Assembly (NCBI RefSeq): GCF_001042675.1
Contig: NZ_AP012333.1
Coordinates: 1,736,001-1,800,000, forward strand
Direction: 5' to 3'
DNA length: 64,000 bases
DNA from: Parascardovia denticolens DSM 10105 = JCM 12538
GTDB lineage: Bacteria; Actinomycetota; Actinomycetes; Actinomycetales; Bifidobacteriaceae
The translations under genes were made by a program, and so were the position numbers. A model generated the notes under the pieces. That model had not been told where the DNA came from and did not search any database. It saw only the letters and a program-made list of their open reading frames with translations. Position 1 is the first letter of the stretch. Every line of letters begins with the position of its first letter. Positions 51,358 through 60,767 of the stretch are shown here, piece by piece.

Positions 51358-53034
51358 CTACCGTGATTCTACCCTCGAATCGCACGAAAGCGATTCCGAG
51401 TCGCCGGTAGAGGTGGATTCCTCCTTATTCGCATCTCTTTTCCCCCTTCCCCGGATAGAAAGGACGGAGTTGATTCCAAAAGCGGAGTAAGGAATCATCA
51501 ATAGATAGGCAGGCATAATATACTGGGCCTGCGCTTCCCAAAGAAGATAGAGCAGAGCCATGCCAAAGGGGATTATGATGGCAGTCATACGCTCAATTCC
51601 CAGACTCTTCCGCTGACGAATCAAGCATAGAGCGGCGCCAAGCACAAGTAGGAACTGCAGGATATCGCACCAATTCTCGATGAAGGCCCTTCCTTTGCGA
51701 TAGTAAATCGATCGTAGAATCGGGTTCATCGGGCGAGTGCTCATCTCAGCCCTGCCCGGCCCCGTCCCACTCCAAGAGCTAGCCAGCAGAGATTCATAGG
51801 TCGGTTCCGTCCACTCGGAGGCGAATTTCTTCGAGAAGAAAATGAATGCGTAGTGAGGGTCCTTCTGAAACTCTTTCACGTTTTCTTGAAGCATGCTTTC
51901 GGCCTGCCGATCAATCCGTTTAATATCATAATCTTCCGGAGCCCAGCTTGTTGGCAGACCGTTATACCACCCGAAATTATTGGTCTTCATATCTTGAGGC
52001 TTCTTCGTGCCCATCGCAAGCCACACGACTTTAGGTAAGCCATTCTTGGAATTATATCCAAGCGCATGAGCGCTGGCCGTTGTCACCAAGGAAGAACCGA
52101 AATAGAAGACAACAGCCAAAAAAACATAGCCGATGTAGCGCCATTGCTTCTTCTTGATTGAGCAGAGGAGCCAGACAACGACCATGGCCATCAGGACATA
52201 AATCATGGTCGATTTAAGAAGCATTCCAATGCTTACTGATAAAAGAGCAGCAGGAGCATATCTCCAATCATTGTTCTGAATGCCAACCACTTGCCATATG
52301 ATTCCCAGGAAGACAAAGGGGAGGCTCAAAGTGTTCGCGTAAGCGAAAGTAACATAAAAAACGAGAGGCAGGAAAGCTGCGCAAAGGAGCAAGGAGAGGT
52401 TCGTCACTTCTCGATCGCCGAAAAGCTTCTTGGCCAATACCGCGATAAGAACGACCGTAATCGCCGCAGCCAAGGCGTTCAGGACTTCAAAGGCCTGATA
52501 GGTGTAAGAGCCAAAAATTTTATTCAGCCCTTTCACAAAAAGGAAGAAAGGAATCTGGTAGGGGAACCGATCCAGATACCCGCCAGGGCAGAGAATCCAC
52601 GCCGTTTCGTCCCCGCCGCCCCCACAGACTAGTTTGAATGTGGGGTGATTCAGATATGCGGCTCCTTTGAGGATGTAAGCTGGATCCCACTCCGGCCAGA
52701 CATTTGCGAAGGCGCCCCACCATAAACTGGCGATAAATGTGTATATGGCGACTATAAGGCCCAACGGTTTCTCCCTCATCTTCGCCAAGGCGCCGACCTT
52801 TTTTATGAAGAACAGGACAGTGAAGATTCCCACCGAGGAAAGGAGAACCAAAGGCCAGGATTTCCAGCTGAATTCGATATTATAGTTATTATGCGGCAAG
52901 TAGGAGGTCAGGAGGAGGGACAAGACAGCTAGAAATATATAGAAAAGGATTAGGACCCAGGCCGTTATACGTTCTAGAACAATCCCGACACGGCTATCTG
53001 AATGTGATTTTTTTGACGTATCACCCAAATCCAT
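51358..53034 (-). CDS. Polytopic membrane protein, GT-C-like glycosyltransferase candidate
   Basis: 558 aa with about 11-12 helices. The first extracytoplasmic loop carries acidic residues (FANVWPEWDPAYILKGAAYL, about 110-129), as in GT-C enzymes that use lipid-linked sugars. Next come PYQIPFFLF and a long C-terminal soluble loop (about 340-450). The tail is polar. It is AT-richer than the GT genes beside it. It is divergent from a GtrB-like gene, the usual supplier of polyprenyl-linked sugar for GT-C enzymes, so the pair may decorate a surface glycan (inference). Confidence 0.65.
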   Translation of the reverse strand: MDLGDTSKKSHSDSRVGIVLERITAWVLILFYIFLAVLSLLLTSYLPHNNYNIEFSWKSWPLVLLSSVGIFTVLFFIKKVGALAKMREKPLGLIVAIYTFIASLWWGAFANVWPEWDPAYILKGAAYLNHPTFKLVCGGGGDETAWILCPGGYLDRFPYQIPFFLFVKGLNKIFGSYTYQAFEVLNALAAAITVVLIAVLAKKLFGDREVTNLSLLLCAAFLPLVFYVTFAYANTLSLPFVFLGIIWQVVGIQNNDWRYAPAALLSVSIGMLLKSTMIYVLMAMVVVWLLCSIKKKQWRYIGYVFLAVVFYFGSSLVTTASAHALGYNSKNGLPKVVWLAMGTKKPQDMKTNNFGWYNGLPTSWAPEDYDIKRIDRQAESMLQENVKEFQKDPHYAFIFFSKKFASEWTEPTYESLLASSWSGTGPGRAEMSTRPMNPILRSIYYRKGRAFIENWCDILQFLLVLGAALCLIRQRKSLGIERMTAIIIPFGMALLYLLWEAQAQYIMPAYLLMIPYSAFGINSVLSIRGRGKRDANKEESTSTGDSESLSCDSRVESR

Positions 53035-53233
53035 TTCTAAAACCCTCGCCTTAGGAAAAAGCCAAACCTGTCACTGTCTATAATAACCACCGATTCGTCT
53101 ATTTTGACTATCTGCAAGCCGTATTAGCAAAAATGCTGTCAAAATCCAAACGAATCACTTATTTTCGCCGAAACTTTTACTCCGCCAACGATAAAGTAGC
53201 TTAAGCACAGCTCAAAAGAAAGGACGGCAACCA

Positions 53234-54196
53234 ATGGCGTCGTCAGACATTTCGCAGCCGACGGTCTATTTCGTTATTCCATGCTTCAACGAAGAAGACG
53301 CCTTGCCGAAAACAGCGCAGATCCTAGGACGAAAAATCCGCTCTTTATTGGATTCCCGAATCATTTCAACCAGCAGCCGAGTTCTGTTCGTTGATGATGG
53401 CTCCCGAGACCGCACATGGGAGATCATCAAAAAACTTCACGCATCTTATTCCTTTTTCGGCGGCGTCAAGCTGTCCCATAACCGAGGACACCAAAATGCC
53501 TTGTTCGCCGGGCTTATGCAAGCTCTCGCCGCCGGCTGCGATGCTGCTATCTCCATGGATGCCGATCTCCAAGATGATATTGACGCTATTGATCAATTCG
53601 TCGGAAAATATCGCGAAGGAGCACAAATCGTTTACGGAGTCCGCAATAATCGGGATACCGATACCGCATTTAAACGAACTACTGCCCTAGGTTTTTATCG
53701 TCTGATGAATCGAATGGGGACCGAAACCGTTCCCAATCATGCCGACTACCGTCTTATGAGTAAGCAGGCGTTGAAAGCCCTCTCACAATTCGGGGAGGAA
53801 AACCTGTTCCTTCGTGGAATAGTCCCCTCAATCGGGTTCAAGACAGATAAAGTCTATTATAAACGCGGAGAGCGGGTTGCTGGCGAATCCAAGTATCCCC
53901 TTAAAAAAATGATTGCTTTCGCTATCGATGGCATCACATCATTCTCTACCGAACCGCTACGACTCATCACAATGTGCGGAATATTTACACTCATAGTAAG
54001 CATTATTATGCTAATTTACACAATAGTTTCCGTTGCAAGTGGCCATGCGGTCGCAGGGTGGGGAAGCATCATGGTCTCTCTCTGGTTCATTGGAGGCTTG
54101 ATCATGACCGGTCTCGGAATCGTCGGAGAATACATTGGCAAAATTTACATTGAGGCTAAAGGACGACCGCGCTATATCATCGAAGAAACGTTGTAG
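53234..54196 (+). CDS. Polyprenyl-phosphate glycosyltransferase (GtrB/DPM1-like)
   Basis: 320-aa GT2 enzyme. Start VYFVIPCFNEEDALPKTAQI, metal-binding SMDADLQDD (about 113), then NHADYRLMS and FLRGIVPSIGFKTDKVYYKR typical of the GtrB/dolichol-phosphate group. Two C-terminal helices (about 235-305) anchor it in the membrane. AAGGACGG lies before the ATG. It transfers a sugar from a nucleotide to undecaprenyl phosphate. The AT-richness matches the divergent GT-C-like gene. Confidence 0.9.
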   Translation: MASSDISQPTVYFVIPCFNEEDALPKTAQILGRKIRSLLDSRIISTSSRVLFVDDGSRDRTWEIIKKLHASYSFFGGVKLSHNRGHQNALFAGLMQALAAGCDAAISMDADLQDDIDAIDQFVGKYREGAQIVYGVRNNRDTDTAFKRTTALGFYRLMNRMGTETVPNHADYRLMSKQALKALSQFGEENLFLRGIVPSIGFKTDKVYYKRGERVAGESKYPLKKMIAFAIDGITSFSTEPLRLITMCGIFTLIVSIIMLIYTIVSVASGHAVAGWGSIMVSLWFIGGLIMTGLGIVGEYIGKIYIEAKGRPRYIIEETL

Positions 54197-54323
54197 AGAA
54201 GCTATCCGATTGATTCTGTAAAGGAGACACGCCTCGGATCTGGCGACCGACCAGAAGGTAAGATATTGCTGTGGACGAACCGGGCATAGGCAGTGATGCT
54301 TCACGCGTGATTCGCTAATGGAT

Positions 54324-54342
54324 GTTTGTCAGGTTGACAAAC
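54324..54342 (+). promoter_or_regulatory. Dyad before the cell-wall-binding protein gene
   Basis: Perfect inverted repeat GTTTGTCA (54324-54331) / TGACAAAC (54335-54342), 3-nt spacer, ending 19 nt before the ATG. A palindrome TCACGCGTGA (54301-54310) lies just upstream. Operator or leader hairpin. Confidence 0.45.
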
Positions 54343-54361
54343 TGCAAGGAAAGAAGTAATA

Positions 54362-55366
54362 ATGACTCATTCAGTCAATAAAAAGAGCAGAATTTTCGTG
54401 ATTCTGCTCGCTCTGGTTGTCATCGTCTCTTTGGGATGCGCAAATTTGCCAAAAGCGTTCGCCGACCCAATGGTTCCCGACTATGACTACACGGGATTCG
54501 TCTACGATAGCGCGACGAACGACAAATACTATGCCGTTGATGGACAAATCGTCAAGTCGAAGGAAATCCAAGACACAGGCGACTGGTATTGGTTCAAAGC
54601 CGACGGGAAGATGGCCCGAGACGAAGAAGTGTATCTGAACTCCAGCGGTGGGAAATGGGTCTATTATGATTCCTTCGGCCGTATGGTTAAAGGAGTGCGT
54701 TGGATCAATTCAAGTGGCGGAAAATGGGTCTACTATTCCATGGATACCGGAGCGATGGCCCACGGCGAAGCCTATCTGAACTATGACAGCGAACACACTG
54801 GATGGTACTACTTCGATCAAAACAGCGGGGCTATGGCCCACGGAGTGAAGTGGCTTAACACTGATGGTGGGAAATGGGTCTATTATGATCACGCCACCGG
54901 CATTATGGCTCATGGCGAAGCTTACATCAATTATGATAGTGAGCACACGGGGTGGTACTACTTCGATCAAAACAGCGGGAAGATGGCCCATGGCGACGTT
55001 TATTTGCCCTCCAATGGTGGGAAATGGGTACGTTATAACGAGAAGACCGGAAAAATGGTCTATGGCCTCGACTTCTACCATGGTGCATGGTACTACTTTG
55101 ACAAAGGTACTGGCAAGATGGCCCATGGTCGCACTTGGGTCCCCGAATGGAATAAATGGGTGACTTTCGATCAAGCGACCGGACGCTACGTTGAACCAGC
55201 AAAACGACCAGTACCTAAGCCAGCCCCAGCTAGAGCTGGATATCAGGGGTATAAACACCATGGTTCGTTCTGCTCTCCACGAGGAGCAACTGCTACCGAT
55301 GACCGAAACGGCAATTTCCTCCACTGCAAGGTTGCCCGCGACGGAAGATTGCGCTGGGCAAAGTAA
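54362..55366 (+). CDS. Secreted cell-wall-binding repeat protein
   Basis: 334 aa. Signal peptide about 1-34 (hydrophobic IFVILLALVVIVSLGCANL, probable cleavage after AFA). Residues 50-275 are about ten aromatic repeats of the choline/glucan-binding type (GGKWVYYD, GWYYFDQNSGAMAHG), some copies almost identical. After a Pro/Ala linker the C-terminus has a small two-cysteine motif (GSFCSPRGATATDD ... FLHCKVARDGRLRW). This motif also ends other bifidobacterial surface proteins, to my knowledge, without known function. It has no catalytic domain and probably binds cell-wall polymer such as the LicD-modified glycan. Confidence 0.8.
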   Translation: MTHSVNKKSRIFVILLALVVIVSLGCANLPKAFADPMVPDYDYTGFVYDSATNDKYYAVDGQIVKSKEIQDTGDWYWFKADGKMARDEEVYLNSSGGKWVYYDSFGRMVKGVRWINSSGGKWVYYSMDTGAMAHGEAYLNYDSEHTGWYYFDQNSGAMAHGVKWLNTDGGKWVYYDHATGIMAHGEAYINYDSEHTGWYYFDQNSGKMAHGDVYLPSNGGKWVRYNEKTGKMVYGLDFYHGAWYYFDKGTGKMAHGRTWVPEWNKWVTFDQATGRYVEPAKRPVPKPAPARAGYQGYKHHGSFCSPRGATATDDRNGNFLHCKVARDGRLRWAK

Positions 55367-55389
55367 CTTTTTCCCCTTCCCATCGATTT

Positions 55390-55430
55390 AAAATGAGCGG
55401 GTGACGCTGGTAGACGTCCCTGCTCATTTT
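55390..55430. terminator. Bidirectional terminator between convergent genes
   Basis: AAAATGAGC (55390-55398) / GCTCATTTT (55422-55430), extended inward by GGG/CCC with a bulge. It is A-rich on one side and T-rich on the other, so it can serve both the cell-wall protein gene and the LTA-synthase-like gene. Confidence 0.7.
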
Positions 55431-55454
55431 ATATGAAGAAGTCTCAGCCCTTCA

Positions 55455-57758
55455 TTATCTAGGAAGAGCCATAAAGTCTGAATCTTTCAGATAATGCTTG
55501 CCAGCGGTTATATCATACTGAATCAGCTTATAATCCGCCAGTAAATCCTTCTGCTCCTTGCTAAGCTTGGAGCTGCTGATCCTATTCCCATCTGAATCGA
55601 GAAAAGTAGCAGGATCCTGGGCGCTGATTGAACTCCAATCCGTACTGGCGTATATCGCAGGTTCCATGGCGGGAATCGCATGGTGCATCTGTGTCAAGAA
55701 GGCGAGATAGGGCGAAACTTTAGCCCCCATATGTTCCGCTGCTTGCGCCGCAAAATAATTCGGAGAAGTATATTGGTTCTGGGAGTTCGCAAGTCCGATT
55801 CCCGCATTGCGGCTGGAAGCATTGGACCAAATAAAGTAGTCCGTCTCATGCATCAACAGGTTATTCTTCGCATCCTTAATCTCATTATCATAAATCCCAG
55901 GAAGGTGATCGCCATACCATACAATGGTAATCGGCTTATCAAGCTTATCAAGGCTCTCTAAGAAGTCCTTCACCGCTTGATCCGTGTGGTTCACCCCTTT
56001 AGCATAGGTTTGGATATGGGTCTTCTCGGCATCACTCAACTGTTGCCCTGTCGTCGATGAAGCTTGGAATTGGTTATTGTCATACCAATTCTCAAAACCC
56101 ATGTGATTCTGCATCGTTGTCAATTGGATGAACTGTGGATGCTTGTAAGTTATCTTGTTATTCAAAAGATCCAGCACTTCCTGATAAGCGGAGGCATCGG
56201 AGGTATAAGGATTGCGGTCGATCTTATCCTGATGCTTGATATATTCAGGGCCATGGGCGGTGTAGAAGTGCTTGAACTTAAATTTTTTGAAATCGGAATT
56301 CCGCATATACATACTTCCCCAGTTGGGATGTACTGCCTGCGACGCCACACCGGATTCCTTGGCATATTCCGAGTTCCAAATCTGATTAAAACTCGGCGCC
56401 CATGCCATCCGTGGCACAAGTTGCTGATAGGGGGATGTCAGGGATGCGGAAAAGTTCGATGTGGACATTCCCGTCAACTCTTGGAACTCGAGGTTCGCTG
56501 TTCCACCACCGTAGCCAGAAGAAAGCATAAGACCGGAAGTGGTGTTGGCTTTGGTCTGCCGAACAAACGGCAACGGATCTTCGTTCAAAGAAATACCCGG
56601 CACACGAGTCGGATCGGAGTATGATTCGGAAAGGACGAAAATAACCGTGCTATCCGTAAGTTTAGCTTTGCGATTCTCATTAATCGTCTTCGCAATATTC
56701 TTGTATTTCGCGGCGAGGGATTCCATCGTCTGTTGAGAATAATTCTGGGGTTTATCCATCACCTTCGGAGAAACATAACGGAGGAAAGAAACAAGAGGCC
56801 CATTTTGTTGACCGTCTGGAACCGCATCATACAGAATAGGTACATCTCCTTTGCTTTGCGCAAAGGTCCAGGACCAACTCCCAGGATTACCAAAGCCTTG
56901 AGCGAAAGAGACACAGATGATAATAGGAAGGATTGCAACGATGATTCTCGTAGGAACCCAGATCTTCTTATTCGCGTCCCACCAAACAAGTCTGCAACTT
57001 CCGAAAATCCACCAAAGCAGGGCGCAGATAACCCACAAAGACACAATGGCGAGTATCGCCGTACGAATCATGGGTATATAGGATGGCGGAACGAAGGACC
57101 CCACCTGTCCGGCATTACCTCCGACAATCGTTAAATCGGATGGGAGAACCTGCTCATCGCGCAGCGCAACCTTAATCCGAGTGGCAGCTGCAAAAACGAT
57201 GACCAGCGTTGAATACAGACCTGTGGCCAACCAGAAATGATTAAAAATAGCGAAAAACAGAAGATATATAGCGCCGTAAAGGATTTGATTGAGAAAAACG
57301 CGCCCTTCTACGCCCCCCGGGTCCCCGGCTTGGCGCAAAAGGCTATTGCGATAATCATGACTGAATAAATCCTGGAAGCTGTATGCCGGAATATTATCCA
57401 CCGTCGTATACGCATTAATAGCCCATTGAAGCAGCCTCACACTAGAGGAAACCAGAAGACAAAAGACAACCACTATCACGATGAGACGAAAAATCGAAAA
57501 GATGACGCAAGGAGCCGGGGACGCCGTCTTTTCTTCCACATGCTTTGAATGATGTCTCTTCGTCTTAAGTCTCTTTACCAGCTTCTGTAACCCGCTGTCA
57601 CGCGGGTCGGTGATTTTATACCACCAACGAACTGGTGAGGAGGAGCCACTGGCGTTTACAGCGTTATATTCTTGCGACTGCGAGCTCTTTTCGGATTCAG
57701 TTCTCTGTTCTTCTATGGATTCTACTTTCGCCTTCTGTTCCTGATCCTCGATACCCAT
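55455..57758 (-). CDS. LTA-synthase-family phosphoglycerol transferase
   Basis: 767 aa. A cytoplasmic N-terminal tail of about 80 residues, five helices (about 85-310), then an extracellular sulfatase-fold domain. The metal/nucleophile sites are FVLSESYSDPT (about 373) and the catalytic Thr in SGYGGGTANLEFQELTGMS (about 420), with IVWYGDHLPGIYDN (about 640) supplying Asp/His. Members polymerise or transfer glycerol phosphate from phosphatidylglycerol onto lipoteichoic acid or glycans. Whether it makes LTA or decorates the local polysaccharide is open. AT-richer than the core genome. Confidence 0.85.
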   Translation of the reverse strand: MGIEDQEQKAKVESIEEQRTESEKSSQSQEYNAVNASGSSSPVRWWYKITDPRDSGLQKLVKRLKTKRHHSKHVEEKTASPAPCVIFSIFRLIVIVVVFCLLVSSSVRLLQWAINAYTTVDNIPAYSFQDLFSHDYRNSLLRQAGDPGGVEGRVFLNQILYGAIYLLFFAIFNHFWLATGLYSTLVIVFAAATRIKVALRDEQVLPSDLTIVGGNAGQVGSFVPPSYIPMIRTAILAIVSLWVICALLWWIFGSCRLVWWDANKKIWVPTRIIVAILPIIICVSFAQGFGNPGSWSWTFAQSKGDVPILYDAVPDGQQNGPLVSFLRYVSPKVMDKPQNYSQQTMESLAAKYKNIAKTINENRKAKLTDSTVIFVLSESYSDPTRVPGISLNEDPLPFVRQTKANTTSGLMLSSGYGGGTANLEFQELTGMSTSNFSASLTSPYQQLVPRMAWAPSFNQIWNSEYAKESGVASQAVHPNWGSMYMRNSDFKKFKFKHFYTAHGPEYIKHQDKIDRNPYTSDASAYQEVLDLLNNKITYKHPQFIQLTTMQNHMGFENWYDNNQFQASSTTGQQLSDAEKTHIQTYAKGVNHTDQAVKDFLESLDKLDKPITIVWYGDHLPGIYDNEIKDAKNNLLMHETDYFIWSNASSRNAGIGLANSQNQYTSPNYFAAQAAEHMGAKVSPYLAFLTQMHHAIPAMEPAIYASTDWSSISAQDPATFLDSDGNRISSSKLSKEQKDLLADYKLIQYDITAGKHYLKDSDFMALPR

Positions 57759-57905
57759 TGCTCACCTCATCGCCAGTTCACCAGTTCATCATTCATCTTT
57801 CATCGCTCGACCAATTGTAGCAGCTTCCTAGCAACAGACTGCATCATTCGCATCTGATTGAGCGTGGAAATCAACCTACGACGATTACACTGAAAGAAGC
57901 GGGCA

Positions 57906-60761
57906 TCACTTCCCCGCCCACCACTGCTGGGCCCGGGAATCGTTGGCCTTCCACAGGCGGACGTTGGTTCCGCTCGCGGCCGAACCGTTGGCGAGGTCAA
58001 GGGCATAGGCCTCGGTGGAGGAGGAAGATGCCCTTAGGGCGGAAATGAAGGTATAGCTGCCATTGGCGTTACGGACCGCCACCCATCGCTGGGCCGCAGC
58101 CCCATTGACGTACCATTGGCGCACATTCGTCCCCGAGGCCAGCCTGCCGCCGGCCACGTCGGCGCTGAGGCCGGAGACCGCCGACGTCAGGACCACGTAC
58201 CCGTCCCGGTCATGGGTCACCCGCCAGCGCTGGGCTGCAGCCCCATTGGACTTCCAGACTTGGATGTTGGCCCCGGCCTTACGCGAACCGCCGGACAGGT
58301 CGAGCTTATAGGAAGAGTCCGCCCCCGCCCCGAAAGTATAAGTCCCATCGGGCAGGTCGCCGCGATGGTCGTAAGCCAAGGCGGCCCCGGTCCGCGCTTC
58401 GGACACGGTCCACCGCTGGGCCGAGGCATTGGTGTTCTGCCAGATCTGCAAGCCGACCCCGTTGGTCGCCCTGCCGGCGGGCAGGTCCAGATATTTGCCG
58501 GACCCGGACCCGACGAATCCTAGGGAAGAGAAAGCGGAGGAAGCGGAAGCGCCCGAGGAAGCCCCGGTGGCCGACCTCAGCTGCCAGTGCTGATTGGCCC
58601 CGCCATTGGAGGAATACTGCTGCACGACGGACCCGTTCGCGCTCCTGGCCCCGGCCACTTCCAGGACCTTGCCCGAGTTGATGTTGGTCATCGTATACAC
58701 CCCGTTGCCCACCTGCCGGAAGGTGTACAGCTGGGCCGAGCCGCCCAGCCAGCTGTAAAGCTGGGCCCTGGTGGAATCCGCCCGGGATCCGCTGGGGATG
58801 TCGATCACCCGGCCGGGATCCACGTCGGAGGAGATCCGCATGGCCCGCCCCTGAGGCAGGTTGATGGACGAAGCCAGTTGGAATTTCTGGGCCTTGGTCC
58901 CGTTGGGGGTGAAAAGCCGGACGGAGGTGAAATCCGCCGTGGACCCGTTGGCCATATCCAGAACCCAGTTGCCCAGGGCGGACTGCAGGTAGTAGCCATC
59001 CGAGGCGTCCCGGATGAACCAGCGCTGGGCCGCGGCCCCGTTGACCGACCACTGTTGGACCTTGGCCCGGTCATAAGTCCGGGACCCACTGACGTCCAGG
59101 GCTTTGCCGGAATTGACGTTGGTGATCACATAGCTGCCGTTCCTCTGCCGGATGAAGCGGAACCGCTGGGCGGTGGAGTTGTTCCAGCGGTAGATCTGCA
59201 TGGCCTGCCCATTCGCCCGGCTGCCGGCGTTGACGTCCAAGGAGACGGAATCCTTCTGCTGGACGTTGACGTAGTAAATCCCGTTGGGGACGGTCACGAT
59301 GGGCAGCCTGGCCATGTTGATCCCCCGGCCTTGGTTGCTGGAGGAACCGGAGGATTCCGAAGAAGCGGCGGTGGAGTAGCCGAAAGCGTTGAGATCCACG
59401 GAACCGGAGACCCCTTTGACCGTCCCCTGTGAGCTGTATTGCCATCCGCGGAAGTCCGAGGTCAAGCCGGTGAACCCCATGTTCGCCCCGTACTGGGCCA
59501 CCCAACTGGTCTTCTGATGGATGCTGGAGTCGTTCAAAGCCGTGGTCAGATAGGAGGTGTAGGAATAAACGCCCAGTCGAGACCCGTAGCCGGCCTTCGT
59601 CAAAGCCGCGTAGAAGGCGTTGACGATGCCCCGGTAAGTGGCCGGATCCGAAGGCCTGGTATGTTCGCTCCAGGACCAGGCTTCCAGGTCGTAATAGATG
59701 GGATAGGCCAGGTCTTTGACGCTGACCCCGTACCGTTTGAGGAAGCGGGCGACGGATTCGCCCTCGGCCGCCGCGAAGGAGGCGTTGTAGGCGTAGGAAT
59801 AGTGATACAGGCCGAAGGGGATGCCCAGGCGGCGGCATTCGGAGATGTTGCGTTGGGCCTTGGAATCGGCGATGTCGTTGCCGTAACCGATGCGGATGAT
59901 GGCCCCTTGGATGCCCGCGGCTTTGACGGCCGCCCAGTCCACGTTCCCCTGCCAGGAGGAGACGTCGATGACCCGCTTGGCCCTTTGCGCGAACAGGGAC
60001 CCGTTGGCGTTGTAGAAGGCGGGGGTCCCGTTGGCGCTCCCCCAGTAGGGGCCGCTCGCCCAGGCGGAGGGGTTGATGGTCCCTCTCGTTTTCGTCGACT
60101 TCTTCCTGACCACGAGGGCGGAGGCTTCGAAGCTTGACGGCTGATTGTTTTGCTGGCTGTTTGGTTGACTGCCTTGCTGACCATTTCGCTGGGATTGACG
60201 CAGCTCGCTGACTTCCACCGGGATGAAGGAATCTCCCCCGGTCTTGGCCAGAGGATCGGCCGGGACGGCGGAGGTACCGGCCACCGATTCCGCTTCCTGA
60301 GCGGACACCTTCCGCCCGGTCTGGGTCTGATAGACGGTCCCGTCAGGGCTGGCGGCCAAGGTGGGGGAAACCACCACCGCGTCATTGGGGACGGACGTCG
60401 CCACCGTCTGCGGCAGAGTCTGCCCTTGGACCTCGCCTTGCGCTTGGTTGGACGGCCGGGTAGGCTCCTGGCCCTGGCCCTGTGTCTGCTCCTGCGCTTG
60501 ACCGGCTGCCTGGACTTGGGACGCCACTGCGGAATCGGCCCAAGCCGTCCGGGCGGACAAGGCAGGGGCCAAGGCGGCCACGCCCAAAGAAACGGCGAGG
60601 AGGGACGCCATAAACCGGCCGAAGGTCTTTCCGCCCTTGCCTGCCCTGGCCTGAGCCATCCCGTTTTCGTCCTGATGAGATCCCATCCTGACCATCTTTG
60701 TCATTGTCTTCGTCTTCTTTGCCTTTTTCACCATTGTCCTCATCCTTGCCATCATCGTCAC
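57906..60761 (-). CDS. Secreted GH25 lysozyme with ricin-type lectin repeats
   Basis: 951 aa. Very long basic N-region, then the signal-peptide core FMASLLAVSLGVAALAPALSA (cleavage after AWA). A Gln/Pro-rich linker leads to the GH25 muramidase domain (about 262-455) with VIDVSSWQG and the catalytic pair in YYDLEAW. Four to five beta-trefoil (ricin B) blocks with AAQRW-type repeats fill about 480-951 and probably bind wall glycan. I use the GTG at 60761, which has GAGG 4 nt upstream and is 6 bp after the AAA gene's stop; ATGs at 60755 or 60659 are alternatives. Likely cell-wall remodelling. Confidence 0.88.
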   Translation of the reverse strand: MTMMARMRTMVKKAKKTKTMTKMVRMGSHQDENGMAQARAGKGGKTFGRFMASLLAVSLGVAALAPALSARTAWADSAVASQVQAAGQAQEQTQGQGQEPTRPSNQAQGEVQGQTLPQTVATSVPNDAVVVSPTLAASPDGTVYQTQTGRKVSAQEAESVAGTSAVPADPLAKTGGDSFIPVEVSELRQSQRNGQQGSQPNSQQNNQPSSFEASALVVRKKSTKTRGTINPSAWASGPYWGSANGTPAFYNANGSLFAQRAKRVIDVSSWQGNVDWAAVKAAGIQGAIIRIGYGNDIADSKAQRNISECRRLGIPFGLYHYSYAYNASFAAAEGESVARFLKRYGVSVKDLAYPIYYDLEAWSWSEHTRPSDPATYRGIVNAFYAALTKAGYGSRLGVYSYTSYLTTALNDSSIHQKTSWVAQYGANMGFTGLTSDFRGWQYSSQGTVKGVSGSVDLNAFGYSTAASSESSGSSSNQGRGINMARLPIVTVPNGIYYVNVQQKDSVSLDVNAGSRANGQAMQIYRWNNSTAQRFRFIRQRNGSYVITNVNSGKALDVSGSRTYDRAKVQQWSVNGAAAQRWFIRDASDGYYLQSALGNWVLDMANGSTADFTSVRLFTPNGTKAQKFQLASSINLPQGRAMRISSDVDPGRVIDIPSGSRADSTRAQLYSWLGGSAQLYTFRQVGNGVYTMTNINSGKVLEVAGARSANGSVVQQYSSNGGANQHWQLRSATGASSGASASSAFSSLGFVGSGSGKYLDLPAGRATNGVGLQIWQNTNASAQRWTVSEARTGAALAYDHRGDLPDGTYTFGAGADSSYKLDLSGGSRKAGANIQVWKSNGAAAQRWRVTHDRDGYVVLTSAVSGLSADVAGGRLASGTNVRQWYVNGAAAQRWVAVRNANGSYTFISALRASSSSTEAYALDLANGSAASGTNVRLWKANDSRAQQWWAGK

Positions 60762-60767
60762 CGATCC

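Noticed and set aside
54362-54455. Lipoprotein signal in the cell-wall-binding protein
   Set aside because: The Cys in SLGC lacks the Leu/Val/Ile at -3 of a lipobox, and an AFA cleavage site follows, so signal peptidase I is more likely.
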